DNA of 64,000 bases from Sphingopyxis sp. MSC1_008 (GTDB lineage Bacteria > Pseudomonadota > Alphaproteobacteria > Sphingomonadales > Sphingomonadaceae), in the NCBI RefSeq assembly GCF_023197165.1, contig NZ_JALPRD010000004.1, positions 310,001 through 374,000 of the forward strand. Direction: 5' to 3'. Each line of letters opens with the position of its first letter. The stretch's first letter is position 1. This document shows, in pieces, positions 7,873 to 16,025 of this stretch. The notes below the pieces were generated by a model. That model had not been told where the DNA came from. It searched no databases and was given only the letters and a program-made list of their open reading frames with translations. A program made the position numbers and the translations under genes.

Positions 7873-10683
7873 ATGTCCGAGAAGAATCATCTCTATCTGG
7901 TCGATGGCTCCAGCTACATCTTCCGCGCCTATCACCGCCTGCCGCCGCTGACGAACCCCAAAGGGGTACCCGTCGGTGCGGTCTATGGTTACACCACGAT
8001 GTTGTGGAAGCTCGCCAAGGATCTGCACGACGCCGACGGGCCGACGCATCTTGCGGTGATCCTCGATCATTCGAGCCAGTCGTTCCGCAACGAGATCTAC
8101 GACCAGTATAAGGCGAACCGGCCCGAGCCGCCCGAGGATCTGCGCCCGCAATTCCCGCTGATCCGCGACGCGACGCGCGCTTTCTCGCTGCCATGCATCG
8201 AGATGGAGGGCTTCGAGGCCGACGACCTGATCGCGAGCTATGCCGAGGCGGCGGTGCGCGAAGGCTGGGACGTGACGATCGTCTCGTCGGACAAGGATCT
8301 GATGCAGTTGATCCGCGAGCCCGGCGAAGGGCCGCAGGTCGACATGCTCGACACGATGAAAAATGTCCGGCTCGGGCTGGACGCGGTGAACGAGAAATTC
8401 GGCGTCACGCCTGATCTGGTGGGTGATGTGCTCGCGCTGATGGGCGACAGCGTCGACAATGTTCCCGGCGTACGCGGGGTCGGGCCAAAGACCGCGACCA
8501 AGCTGATCCAGGAATATGGCACCCTCACCGCCGCGCTCGACGGCGCCGAAGGCATGAAGGCGTCGAAGCTGCGCGACAATCTGATCGAGCATCGCGCGAT
8601 GGCCGAGCTGTCGCGCATCCTTGTCGACCTGAAGCGCGACGTCGCGCTGCCCGACGCGCTCGACACGCTCAAACTTGGCGCGATCCCGCCGCTGCCGCTC
8701 AAGACCTTCCTCGACGAGCATGGCTTCCGCTCGCTCTCGGCGAAGCTCGACCTTGGCGCCACGCCGGGCGGCCCGCCGACCTTCCCGCGCGCGAATGCCA
8801 CGCCGGTTGCCGCGCCCGCCGGGCCGTCGACACCGGCGCTGCCCGCGATGCCACCCATCGACCGCACGCTCTATGAATGCGTCACCACGGTCGAGGCGCT
8901 CGATCGCTGGATCGCCGAAGCCCGCGCCGCGCATGTTGTCGGCGTCGACACCGAGACCGCAAGCCTCGACAGCGTCACCGGCCGCCTCGTCGGGGTTAGC
9001 ATGGCGACCGCGCCGGGCCGTGCCTGCTATATCCCGCTCGGCCATGGCGGCACCGACATGTTCGCCGAAAAGCCCGAACAGATCGCGATGGATGTGGCGA
9101 TCGGGCGCCTCCACGCGCTGTTCGCCGACGATGCGGTGCTGAAGGTCGGGCATAACCTCAAATATGACATCGGCGTGCTCGCGCAGCACGGCGTCACAGT
9201 CGCGCCGTACGACGATACGCTGGTAATGAGCTTCGCGCTCGATGCGGGCAAGCATCAGCACGGGCTCGACGAGCTGGCGAAGCTCCACCTCGATCACATC
9301 TGCCTGACCTTCAAGGAAATGTGCGGGACGGGCAAATCGCAGATCAGCTTTGCCGAAGTGCCGCTCGACCGCGCGACCCAATATGCCGCCGAGGATGCCG
9401 ACGTCGCGCTGCGCCTGTGGAAGATGCTTAAGCTCCGCCTGCCGATCGAAGGGGGGACGCGCGTCTATGAAATGGTCGACCGCCCGCTGGCGGCTGTCGT
9501 CGAGGGGATGGAACGCGCCGGGATCATGGTCGACCGCGAATATCTCGCGCGCCTGTCGGGCGAGTTTGCCACCGAAATGCTGCGCATCGAGGGCGAAGTC
9601 CATGGCCTTGCGGGCCAGCCCTTCGCGATCGGCAGCCCGAAGCAGCTGGGTGAAATATTGTTCGACAAGCTCGGCCTGAAAGGCGGGCGCAAGGGCAAGT
9701 CGGGAGACTGGTCGACCGATCAGAGCGAGCTTGAACGATTGGAACGCGACGGCGTGCCGATCGCACGCAAGATATTGGAGTGGCGCCAGCTCGCCAAGCT
9801 GAAGTCGACCTATACCGACGCGCTGCAGCAGCAGATCAACGTCACGACCGGGCGCGTGCATACGAGCTACAGCCTCGTCGGCGCGCAGACCGGGCGGCTG
9901 TCGTCGACCGATCCGAACCTCCAGAATATCCCGATCCGCACCGAGACCGGCCGCCAGATCCGCGACGCCTTCATCGCGGCACCCGGCCATGTGCTGATCG
10001 CCGCCGACTATAGCCAGATCGAGCTCAGGCTTGCCGCACATATGGCCGACGTCCCCGAGCTCAAGGAAGCCTTTGCGCGCGGCGACGACATCCACAGCGC
10101 GACCGCGATCGAATTGTTCGGCGAGGTCAATCGCAACACGCGCGGCAAGGCGAAGACGGTCAATTTCTCGATCCTCTACGGCATTTCGCGCTGGGGCCTC
10201 GCGGGCCGGCTCGAAGTCACCCCCGACGAGGCACAGGCGCTGATCGCGCGCTATTTCGAACGCTTCCCCGGGATTTCGGACTATATCACCGATACGCTCG
10301 AAGGCGTGCGCGCGAAGGGCTATACCGAGACGCTGTTCGGGCGGAAAACCTGGTTCCCGCGCATCAAGGCGGCGAACCAGAATGAACGCGCAGGAAGCGA
10401 GCGCGCCGCGATCAACGCGCCGATCCAGGGCACCAGCGCCGATCTGATCAAGCGCGCGATGGCGCGTATGCCGAAAGCGCTCGCCGACGCGGGGCTCTCC
10501 GACGTCCGCATGCTGCTGCAGGTCCACGACGAACTCGTGTTCGAGGCGCCCGAGGACAAGGCCGAAGCCGCGGGCGCGGTGATCCGCACGGTGATGTCGG
10601 GCGCCGCCGAACCCGCGCTCCAACTCTCGGTCCCGCTAGAGGTCGAGGTCGGCATCGGCAAGAGCTGGGGCGAAGCGCATTGA
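7873..10683 (+). CDS. polA: DNA polymerase I
   Basis: 936 residues, the full three-domain form. It fills gaps and removes RNA primers during lagging-strand synthesis and repair. Residues 1 to about 290 are the 5'-3' exonuclease (flap) domain, starting LYLVDGSSYIFRAYH. The proofreading domain keeps its DEDD acidic set: Asp359 and Glu361 (VDTETASLD), Asp432 (GHNLKYD), and Tyr504/Asp508 (YAAED). The polymerase domain has motif A with Asp712 (AADYSQIELRLA), motif B (RGKAKTVNFSILYG) and motif C with Asp886-Glu887 (QVHDELVFE). So both exonucleases and the polymerase look active. ATG 7873 is the family start; the open frame further upstream is not polymerase-like. The stop overlaps the TTG start of the next gene. 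Confidence 0.97.
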   Translation: MSEKNHLYLVDGSSYIFRAYHRLPPLTNPKGVPVGAVYGYTTMLWKLAKDLHDADGPTHLAVILDHSSQSFRNEIYDQYKANRPEPPEDLRPQFPLIRDATRAFSLPCIEMEGFEADDLIASYAEAAVREGWDVTIVSSDKDLMQLIREPGEGPQVDMLDTMKNVRLGLDAVNEKFGVTPDLVGDVLALMGDSVDNVPGVRGVGPKTATKLIQEYGTLTAALDGAEGMKASKLRDNLIEHRAMAELSRILVDLKRDVALPDALDTLKLGAIPPLPLKTFLDEHGFRSLSAKLDLGATPGGPPTFPRANATPVAAPAGPSTPALPAMPPIDRTLYECVTTVEALDRWIAEARAAHVVGVDTETASLDSVTGRLVGVSMATAPGRACYIPLGHGGTDMFAEKPEQIAMDVAIGRLHALFADDAVLKVGHNLKYDIGVLAQHGVTVAPYDDTLVMSFALDAGKHQHGLDELAKLHLDHICLTFKEMCGTGKSQISFAEVPLDRATQYAAEDADVALRLWKMLKLRLPIEGGTRVYEMVDRPLAAVVEGMERAGIMVDREYLARLSGEFATEMLRIEGEVHGLAGQPFAIGSPKQLGEILFDKLGLKGGRKGKSGDWSTDQSELERLERDGVPIARKILEWRQLAKLKSTYTDALQQQINVTTGRVHTSYSLVGAQTGRLSSTDPNLQNIPIRTETGRQIRDAFIAAPGHVLIAADYSQIELRLAAHMADVPELKEAFARGDDIHSATAIELFGEVNRNTRGKAKTVNFSILYGISRWGLAGRLEVTPDEAQALIARYFERFPGISDYITDTLEGVRAKGYTETLFGRKTWFPRIKAANQNERAGSERAAINAPIQGTSADLIKRAMARMPKALADAGLSDVRMLLQVHDELVFEAPEDKAEAAGAVIRTVMSGAAEPALQLSVPLEVEVGIGKSWGEAH

Positions 10684-11183
10684 TCGCCGCACTGCTGTTC
10701 GTCGCGGCGCTCGCCGCCGATCCCGCCCCGATGCCTCCCGAAGCCGCCGCCGCCTCGGCGCCCGCGCGCCCGTCGCCGGTCGCCGATACCGACTTGCGCG
10801 AATTCGCCGCGATTGCGGGCCGCAAGGTCGTCGGCCGAGCGGTCGGCGGGCCCTATGCGAACGCCGACAAGGTGCTGCTGATCGCGCGCGACGATAAAGG
10901 CTATCCCGCCGTCGCCGCGAGCATGGGCTTTCCGGTGCGCCAGTCGCTTCCGGCGCCGCCCGCGACGACGCTCGCGGTCATCCGCATCCACCAGCGGTAC
11001 GAAACGACGATCCCCGGCCCCACCCCCGACGACCTTGCTTTTGTCGCCGCGAACAAGCTGCCGCTGTTCGTGATCGGCGAATGGGCACGCCCCGCGCCGA
11101 TGTGGGAGGTCGCCTGGATCGACGACGCAGTACGCTATCGCGCGGTCGGCGACGTCGGCGAAATCGGTCCCTGGCAGGACTGA
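10680..11183 (+). CDS. Small secreted protein of unknown function, overlapping polA
   Basis: 167 residues read from a TTG at 10680 that overlaps the polA TGA (10681-10683), which suggests translational coupling. Residues 1-13 are a short hydrophobic leader (MIAALLFVAALAA) followed by a Pro/Ala-rich linker, so export is likely. The rest alternates strands and short helices, with a histidine in VIRIHQRYE and later LPLFVIGEWARP. The combination of HxH-poor strand, PxPxD and FVIGE faintly recalls JAB-like or DUF4329-type folds, but a metal site is not evident. I do not recognise the family. Confidence 0.6.
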   Translation: MIAALLFVAALAADPAPMPPEAAAASAPARPSPVADTDLREFAAIAGRKVVGRAVGGPYANADKVLLIARDDKGYPAVAASMGFPVRQSLPAPPATTLAVIRIHQRYETTIPGPTPDDLAFVAANKLPLFVIGEWARPAPMWEVAWIDDAVRYRAVGDVGEIGPWQD

Positions 11184-11302
11184 TCGTCGCACGCACGCGG
11201 CACACCGACCTCCCTGCCCTTTCGCAAACGCGACTTTGCCTCTATGACGCCCCGATGACATCTGGCCGGCACTTTTGTGACAGCCGGCAATGAAGGGTCC
11301 TC

Positions 11303-11977
11303 ATGAGCAAGTTCGAACCCGTCGCCAAGGCGCCGGTCCGCATCCAGCAGAATATCCTCGCGCGCAGCGAACGCCGCCTTCTTAACTGGTTATGCGCACG
11401 CCTTCCTGGCTGGGTGACCCCCGACCAGCTCACCACGCTTGGCTTTGCCGGCGCGGTGCTGGTCGCTGCGGGCTATGTGCTCAGCTGGTTCGACAGCGAA
11501 TGGCTCGGCCTGTCGCTCCTCGGCTACATCGTCAACTGGTTCGGCGATTCGCTCGACGGCAGCCTCGCGCGCTGGCGCGGCATCGAGCGGCCGAACTATG
11601 GCTATTTTGTCGACCATAGCGTCGATGCGCTCGCGACATTGCTGATGATCAGCGCGATCGGGATGAGCCCCTATATGCGGCTCGACGTCGCGCTGATGGC
11701 GGTGATTGGCTATTTCCTGCTGTCGATCCACACCTTTATCGCCGCCAAGGTCGTCGGCGAATTCCGCCTGTCCTATATGGCGGGCGGCCCGACCGAGCTG
11801 CGGCTGATGCTGATGGCGATGACGATTTCGATGCCGATCATCGGCGGCGGCGATATCCGCGGCACCAATTTCTCGGCCTTCGACCTGTTCGCACTTGTCG
11901 TCTCGAGCATCCTCGTGACGCTGTTCATCGTCCAGACGTCGGCGACCGCACGGATGCTCCGCCGCCGCGGCGGATAG
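11303..11977 (+). CDS. CDP-alcohol phosphatidyltransferase family protein
   Basis: 224 residues, inner-membrane, with about six hydrophobic segments. It carries the complete catalytic motif of the family, D-x2-DG-x2-AR-x8-G-x3-D-x3-D: Asp82, Asp85-Gly86, Ala89-Arg90, Gly100, Asp104 and Asp108 (GDSLDGSLARWRG, then YGYFVDHSVDAL). Enzymes of this fold transfer a phosphatidyl group from a CDP-linked lipid to an alcohol. Which alcohol is used (glycerol phosphate, serine, inositol phosphate or another) cannot be read from the motif. It is convergent with pheA, with a 6-base gap. Confidence 0.88.
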   Translation: MSKFEPVAKAPVRIQQNILARSERRLLNWLCARLPGWVTPDQLTTLGFAGAVLVAAGYVLSWFDSEWLGLSLLGYIVNWFGDSLDGSLARWRGIERPNYGYFVDHSVDALATLLMISAIGMSPYMRLDVALMAVIGYFLLSIHTFIAAKVVGEFRLSYMAGGPTELRLMLMAMTISMPIIGGGDIRGTNFSAFDLFALVVSSILVTLFIVQTSATARMLRRRGG

Positions 11978-11983
11978 ACAGAA

Positions 11984-12877
11984 TCAGCGACGCGCCCGCG
12001 CCTGCGGATAAGTACCGAGCAGACGAAGCGACTTGGTCTGGAAATCGAGTTCCTCGAGCGCGCGGTCGATCCGCTCATCGCCCGGCGCGCCGACGATATC
12101 GCAGTAGAATTGCGTCGCCGCGAAGCTGTCGCCGGTCTGATAGCTTTCGAGCTTGGTCATGTTGACGCCGTTGGTCGCAAAGCCGCCGAGCGCCTTGTAG
12201 AGCGCCGCGGGAATATTCTTCACCTCGAACATGAAGGTCGTCATCACCGGGCCGGTGATCGCGGCAACGTCGGCCAGCGGTTCGCGCGCGAGGATGACGA
12301 AGCGCGTCGTATTATGATCGGCGTCCTCCATCCCCGTGCCGTGAAGCGTCAGCCCATAAAGTTCGGCCGCATGCGGCGGCGCGAGCGCGGCAAGCCCGAC
12401 TTCGTCGCTGTCGGCGACCCACGCCGCGGCGCCCGCGGTATCGCTGTGCGCGACCGGCGCGATATTGTTGGCGCGCAGCCAGTGGCGGCACTGACCGAGC
12501 GCCTGTTCGTGGCTCATCGCGCGCGTCACCGGGCCAAGATCGCGGCTCATCAGGCCGTAACGGATGGGAAGGAAATGCTCGCCGACTATCGACAGGCCGG
12601 ATTCGGGGAGCAGGAAGTGAATGTCGGCGACGCGGCCGTGCAGGCTGTTTTCGATCGGGATGATCGCGCGGTCGACGCGGCCGTCGCGCACTGCGTCGAT
12701 CGCGTCCTGAAACGCATAGCAGGGCAGCGGGAGCGAGTTCGCATCATATTCGCGCGCGGCAAGGTCGCTGTTCGCGCCCGGCGCGCCCTGAAACGCGAGC
12801 CCGCGCGCTGGCTCGGCAAGTGCCGCCGCGCGCATTTCGTCGACCAGATGCTGTGCCGAAGCCGAATAACTGCCCAT
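11984..12877 (-). CDS. pheA: Prephenate dehydratase
   Basis: 297 residues, monofunctional (no chorismate mutase domain). It converts prephenate to phenylpyruvate for phenylalanine synthesis. The two-lobed catalytic region spans about 25-200 and contains the essential TRF motif Thr191-Arg192-Phe193 in DHNTTRFVIL, plus PIENSLHGRV. The C-terminal ACT domain begins near residue 211 (MTTFMFEVKNIPAALYKAL) and includes GVNMTKLESY, which marks allosteric control by phenylalanine. Start ATG 12877 has GGGAAGG upstream. It is divergent from the cytochrome c pair. Confidence 0.93.
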   Translation of the reverse strand: MGSYSASAQHLVDEMRAAALAEPARGLAFQGAPGANSDLAAREYDANSLPLPCYAFQDAIDAVRDGRVDRAIIPIENSLHGRVADIHFLLPESGLSIVGEHFLPIRYGLMSRDLGPVTRAMSHEQALGQCRHWLRANNIAPVAHSDTAGAAAWVADSDEVGLAALAPPHAAELYGLTLHGTGMEDADHNTTRFVILAREPLADVAAITGPVMTTFMFEVKNIPAALYKALGGFATNGVNMTKLESYQTGDSFAATQFYCDIVGAPGDERIDRALEELDFQTKSLRLLGTYPQARARR

Positions 12878-13060
12878 GATTGCCTTCCCAAGCTGGAGCC
12901 GCGGCGCATAGCCGCCCCGCCGCCGCCGCGCAACTGGGGCGCACGCCGTTGCCATTCCCCGATTTCATCCCCTTGCGCCGCCGTCGTCGCACCTTTAAGG
13001 GAGCGTCCAAATCAAATATGCGCCCGGCAAGCGGGCGTCCGTAAACGGGGCTGCTAGAGC

Positions 13061-13723
13061 ATGGACAATCGCAACAATACTTTTGCCGGCTGGGTGCTTT
13101 TCGCCGGCATTTGCGCGCTGGGCCTGACGGTCGGGTCGAGCATGTTGTTCGCCAGCCACAATCCCGAAAAGCCCGGTTATCCGATCGAAGACGCCGAAGC
13201 CGGCGCCGGTGGCGGCGAATCGGCGGTGCCGCTCGCCAACCTGCTCGCCGCCGCCGATCCGGCGAAGGGCGAAGCGGTGTTCGCGAAATGCGCCGCGTGC
13301 CACACGATCGCTTCGGGCGGCGCCAACGGCATCGGCCCGAATCTGTTCGGCACGATGGGCGAAGAAATCGGCCATGGTAAGCATGGCTTCGCTTTCTCGT
13401 CCGCGCTCGCCGGCATGGGCGGCAGCTGGGACTTTGAAAAGATGAACGCGTGGCTGAGCAGCCCGCGCAAATTCGCCCCGGGCACCAAAATGTCCTTCGC
13501 GGGCCTGTCGAGCCCCGAAGATCGCGCCAATCTGATCGTCTATCTGAATGCGCAGGGCTCGAACCTGCCGCTGCCCGCCGCCGAAGCCGCGCCCGCCGAA
13601 ACCGCCGAAGGCGCTGCTCCGGCCGAAGGCACCGCGGCAGCACCCGCTGAAGGTGCCGCAGCCGCTCCCGCAGCCGGCGCACCCGCCGCTGCAGCCCCCG
13701 CCCCGGCCGAAGCCAAGAAATAA
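13061..13723 (+). CDS. Membrane-anchored cytochrome c with Ala/Pro/Glu-rich tail
   Basis: 220 residues. One N-terminal membrane helix (about 8-30) acts as an uncleaved anchor, as in CycM/c552-type cytochromes that carry electrons to the terminal oxidase. The class I haem domain (65-168) has Cys77-x2-Cys80-His81 and axial Met144 in GTKMSFAGL. Residues 171-220 are a low-complexity tail of Ala, Pro and Glu, unusual for this family. Its periplasmic location and role in aerobic respiration are inferred. The stop overlaps the next cytochrome start by one base (TAATG), so both are made from one transcript. Confidence 0.9.
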   Translation: MDNRNNTFAGWVLFAGICALGLTVGSSMLFASHNPEKPGYPIEDAEAGAGGGESAVPLANLLAAADPAKGEAVFAKCAACHTIASGGANGIGPNLFGTMGEEIGHGKHGFAFSSALAGMGGSWDFEKMNAWLSSPRKFAPGTKMSFAGLSSPEDRANLIVYLNAQGSNLPLPAAEAAPAETAEGAAPAEGTAAAPAEGAAAAPAAGAPAAAAPAPAEAKK

Positions 13724-14151
13724 TGCGGCTCGCGTCCGTCCTGCTGGCGGGCGCGCTGACGCTCGCCGGTTGCGGAAAAAGCGAAACGCCGGACGAAGTC
13801 CCGGCAACGGGCGAGGTCGCCGTTGAAACGGCTGCCGTCGAACCCACGGCAGCGATGGGCGAACAGGTCTTCCGGCGCTGTGTCGCGTGCCACACGGTCG
13901 ACAAGGGCGGTGCGAACGGCATCGGCCCCAATCTGCACGGCGTCGTTGGCCGCGCGGTCGCGTCGCATCCCGACTTTTCATACTCGGGCGCGATGAAGGC
14001 CAAGGGCGGCGTCTGGGACGAGGCCGCGCTCGACGCCTATCTCAAACAGCCGATGATGGCGGTGCCGGGGACGCGCATGGCGTTTGCGGGCATCCCCGAC
14101 GATGCCGACCGCAAGGCGTTGATCCTGTATCTGGAAGACCAGTCGAAGTGA
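13723..14151 (+). CDS. Lipoprotein cytochrome c, paralogue of the preceding gene
   Basis: 142 residues. A lipoprotein signal peptide ends in LTLAGC (lipid-modified Cys17). The haem domain has Cys53-x2-Cys56-His57 and axial Met119 (GTRMAFAG). The stretch from the haem site to the Met ligand is closely similar to the upstream cytochrome (both have GGANGIGPNL and PGTxMxFAG), so the pair arose by duplication, with one copy tethered by a helix and this one by lipid. Translation is coupled by the TAATG overlap. A strong hairpin repeat follows the stop by 3 bases. Confidence 0.9.
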   Translation: MRLASVLLAGALTLAGCGKSETPDEVPATGEVAVETAAVEPTAAMGEQVFRRCVACHTVDKGGANGIGPNLHGVVGRAVASHPDFSYSGAMKAKGGVWDEAALDAYLKQPMMAVPGTRMAFAGIPDDADRKALILYLEDQSK

Positions 14152-14154
14152 CAC

Positions 14155-14230
14155 GTCGCCCCCGCGAAGGCGGGGGCCGCTAGCAATGTCGCGCAAGGTC
14201 GACAACGGCCCCCGCCTTCGCGGGGGCGAC
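14155..14230. repeat. Long inverted repeat, GAAGGC-core family
   Basis: Two perfectly complementary 25-base arms (14155-14179 and 14206-14230) separated by 26 bases; each arm is itself nearly palindromic around CGCGAAGGCGGGG. It lies between the convergent ends of the lipoprotein cytochrome c and the LOG-family gene, so it can serve as a terminator in both directions. It is related in sequence to the repeats at 32514 and 54099. Confidence 0.85.
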
Positions 14231-14237
14231 GCCATCG

Positions 14238-15113
14238 TCAGTTCGGATCCTGCACGTTGCCGTAGAAGTCCTGGATGATCTTCCACGCCTCTTCGGCAGT
14301 TTCGACGAAGTGGAACAGCGACAGGTCGCGCTGGCTGATCACGCCCTCCTCGACCAGTGCATCGAAATTGACGACGCGGGTCCAGAATTCCTCGCTGAAC
14401 AGCACGATCGGGATCGGCTTGATCTTGCCGGTCTGGATCAGCGTTAGCAGTTCGAACGTCTCGTCGAACGTCCCAAACCCACCCGGGAACACACAGACGG
14501 CGCGCGCGCGGAGCAGGAAGTGCATCTTGCGCAGCGCGAAATAGTGGAACTGGAAGCTGAGGTCGGGGGTCACATAGCGGTTCGGCGCCTGCTCGTGCGG
14601 CAACACGATGTTGAGCCCGACCGACTCCTTGCCCACGTCGTCGGCGCCGCGATTCGCGGCTTCCATGATCGACGGCCCGCCGCCCGAACAAACGACGAAG
14701 TTGCGGCAACCATTCTCGTCGGGCGGCACCTGGCTCGCGATCTGCGCCAGCTTGCGCGCCTCTTCATAATATTTGGCCTTGGCCGCGAGCCGCTCGGCGA
14801 TCCGCTGCTCCTCGGGCGTCCGCGCCGCGTCGAGCACGGCCTGTGCGCCATCGGGCGAGGGAATGCGCGCCGAGCCATAGATGACGAGCATCGACTCGAT
14901 CTTCGCTTCGTCGAGCATCAGTTCGGGTTTGAGCAGTTCGAGCTGGAAGCGCACGGGGCGCAGATCTTCGCGCAGCAGGAATTCGGTGTCCTGGAACGCC
15001 AGCCGATAGGCCGGGCTTTGCGTCTGCGGGGTCGATACCGCCTGTTTGGCGAATTGCGCGTCGTCCTTGGCTTTGTGGAAACGCGAGCGATGGGGTTGTT
15101 TATCTTCTGCCAT
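14238..15113 (-). CDS. LOG-family / TIGR00730-type Rossmann protein
   Basis: 291 residues with the two signatures of the lysine-decarboxylase-like LOG family: SGGGPSIMEAANRGA (nucleotide-binding loop) and PGGFGTFDE (catalytic loop). Characterised relatives hydrolyse nucleoside 5'-monophosphates, including cytokinin riboside phosphates, to base and ribose 5-phosphate. The extra N-terminal ~90 residues are typical of the longer bacterial subgroup, whose biological substrate is unclear. I used ATG 15113 (MAEDKQ) rather than the upstream in-frame codon. Confidence 0.85.
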   Translation of the reverse strand: MAEDKQPHRSRFHKAKDDAQFAKQAVSTPQTQSPAYRLAFQDTEFLLREDLRPVRFQLELLKPELMLDEAKIESMLVIYGSARIPSPDGAQAVLDAARTPEEQRIAERLAAKAKYYEEARKLAQIASQVPPDENGCRNFVVCSGGGPSIMEAANRGADDVGKESVGLNIVLPHEQAPNRYVTPDLSFQFHYFALRKMHFLLRARAVCVFPGGFGTFDETFELLTLIQTGKIKPIPIVLFSEEFWTRVVNFDALVEEGVISQRDLSLFHFVETAEEAWKIIQDFYGNVQDPN

Positions 15114-15151
15114 TAGCGAGCGGCTAGCCGTTTCGCATGACTTTGCCAAGC

Positions 15152-15853
15152 TTAGCGGCAGTAGCCGTTGCCGCTCATGTCGAAGTGGAAATGATTATAA
15201 TGCGCCGCGTTGTAATCGGGGCCGAGCACGGTCCCGAAGCGTCGGCATCCCGATTTGTGCAGCGCGCGGAGGAAATCCTGCGACGATTTGTCGCCGGTCC
15301 ATCCGCCGTCGAGCATGACGCGGCGACCGTCGGCGAGCAGGAAGCCCGACACGTCGATCGCATTCGAAAAAGCATGCTGCGACATCCGGCCCGACCGGCC
15401 GCCATAAATGTTGCGGCAGCTGTAGGTGCCGAAGGTCTCGATCTTGACGACCTCCTGCCCGAGATATTTCCGCGCTGCGGGCTTCACCGCATATTGCACC
15501 CATGCGGCGAAATTCTTCGCGAGCGGACAGGTCATCGCGCCGAGCCCCGACACCGGGGTGCCGATGTCGAGCAGCTTCACCGAATCGATCGAGGTGCAGC
15601 CGCCGCCATGATCCTGGTTCGGAAGCGGCGTGAAGCGGACGCCCGCCTGTTTGAGATCGAAGGCGCATTGCTGCGCCTCGGCACTGGTGAAGGAGGGGGT
15701 GCCGACGGCTTGCGGGCGGGTCGGCTTGCTTGCCGTCGGCCGCTTGCCACCGCTATTCTTCATCGCCTCGGGCGCGCCGAAACAGGCGGACAGTGCCAGC
15801 GCCGCGCTGGCGGCGATCAGGATCCGGGGCTTCAAGAAAGTCGGGATCGGCAT
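15152..15853 (-). CDS. Extensin-like C-terminal domain lipoprotein
   Basis: 233 residues. The signal peptide ends in a lipobox (LALSAC), followed by a Ser/Lys/Pro-rich linker and then an extensin-like C-terminal domain. That domain shares the D-Ala-D-Ala carboxypeptidase (M15-like) fold: SQHAFSNAIDVSGF supplies the HxxxxxxD zinc ligands and AHYNHFHFD the second histidine pair. It probably acts on the cell wall in the periplasm, but an enzymatic substrate has not been settled for this family. Several cysteines (such as in TYSCRNI and SGNGYC) suggest disulfides. The ATG at 15853 lacks a clear ribosome-binding site. Confidence 0.82.
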   Translation of the reverse strand: MPIPTFLKPRILIAASAALALSACFGAPEAMKNSGGKRPTASKPTRPQAVGTPSFTSAEAQQCAFDLKQAGVRFTPLPNQDHGGGCTSIDSVKLLDIGTPVSGLGAMTCPLAKNFAAWVQYAVKPAARKYLGQEVVKIETFGTYSCRNIYGGRSGRMSQHAFSNAIDVSGFLLADGRRVMLDGGWTGDKSSQDFLRALHKSGCRRFGTVLGPDYNAAHYNHFHFDMSGNGYCR

Positions 15854-15940
15854 GGCCGTCAAATTACCGACGAAATGGTTAATAAGCTGTATACCTTTTC
15901 CTCCACTCGTCGAAAATTTCGCGCGGTCCGTGCAATTTGT

Positions 15941-15968
15941 TTGACAGTTGCGCGCCCGACCCTAAAGG
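15941..15968 (+). promoter_or_regulatory. Candidate serC promoter
   Basis: TTGACA at 15941-15946 is a consensus -35 box. A weak -10 (TAAAGG, 15963-15968) follows after 16 bases. Transcription from here would start just at the 5' side of the first leader hairpin, which supports the pairing. Confidence 0.45.
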
Positions 15969-16025
15969 CGGCGCCGGGCCACGCGGTCCCAACGCCGCGC
16001 GAGCTCTCTGCAAGGAGAGACTATA
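15967..16025 (+). promoter_or_regulatory. serC-type structured leader RNA
   Basis: Two hairpins precede serC. Hairpin 1 pairs 15968-15973 with 15993-15998 and, inside, 15976-15980 with 15985-15989 around an ACGC loop. Hairpin 2 pairs CTCTC (16004-16008) with GAGAG (16015-16019), and the Shine-Dalgarno AAGGAG (16012-16017) lies in its loop and 3' arm. This matches my memory of the alphaproteobacterial serC RNA motif (an Rfam family found by comparative genomics upstream of serC). What it senses is unknown. A covariance-model search would decide membership. Confidence 0.7.

Noticed and set aside
7837..10623. A 928-codon open frame antisense to polA
   Set aside because: Very GC-rich genes in this window routinely leave long open frames on the opposite strand. 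Its product is Arg/Asp/Ala-biased with no motif, and polA is certain by motifs.
11265..11288. GCCGGC repeated on both sides of a 12-base spacer before the CDP-alcohol transferase gene
   Set aside because: Self-complementary hexamers are expected by chance at this base composition, and the arms extend no further.
12898..12935. Simple CCG/CGC-rich tract upstream of pheA
   Set aside because: Irregular and short; not a true microsatellite or a coding feature.
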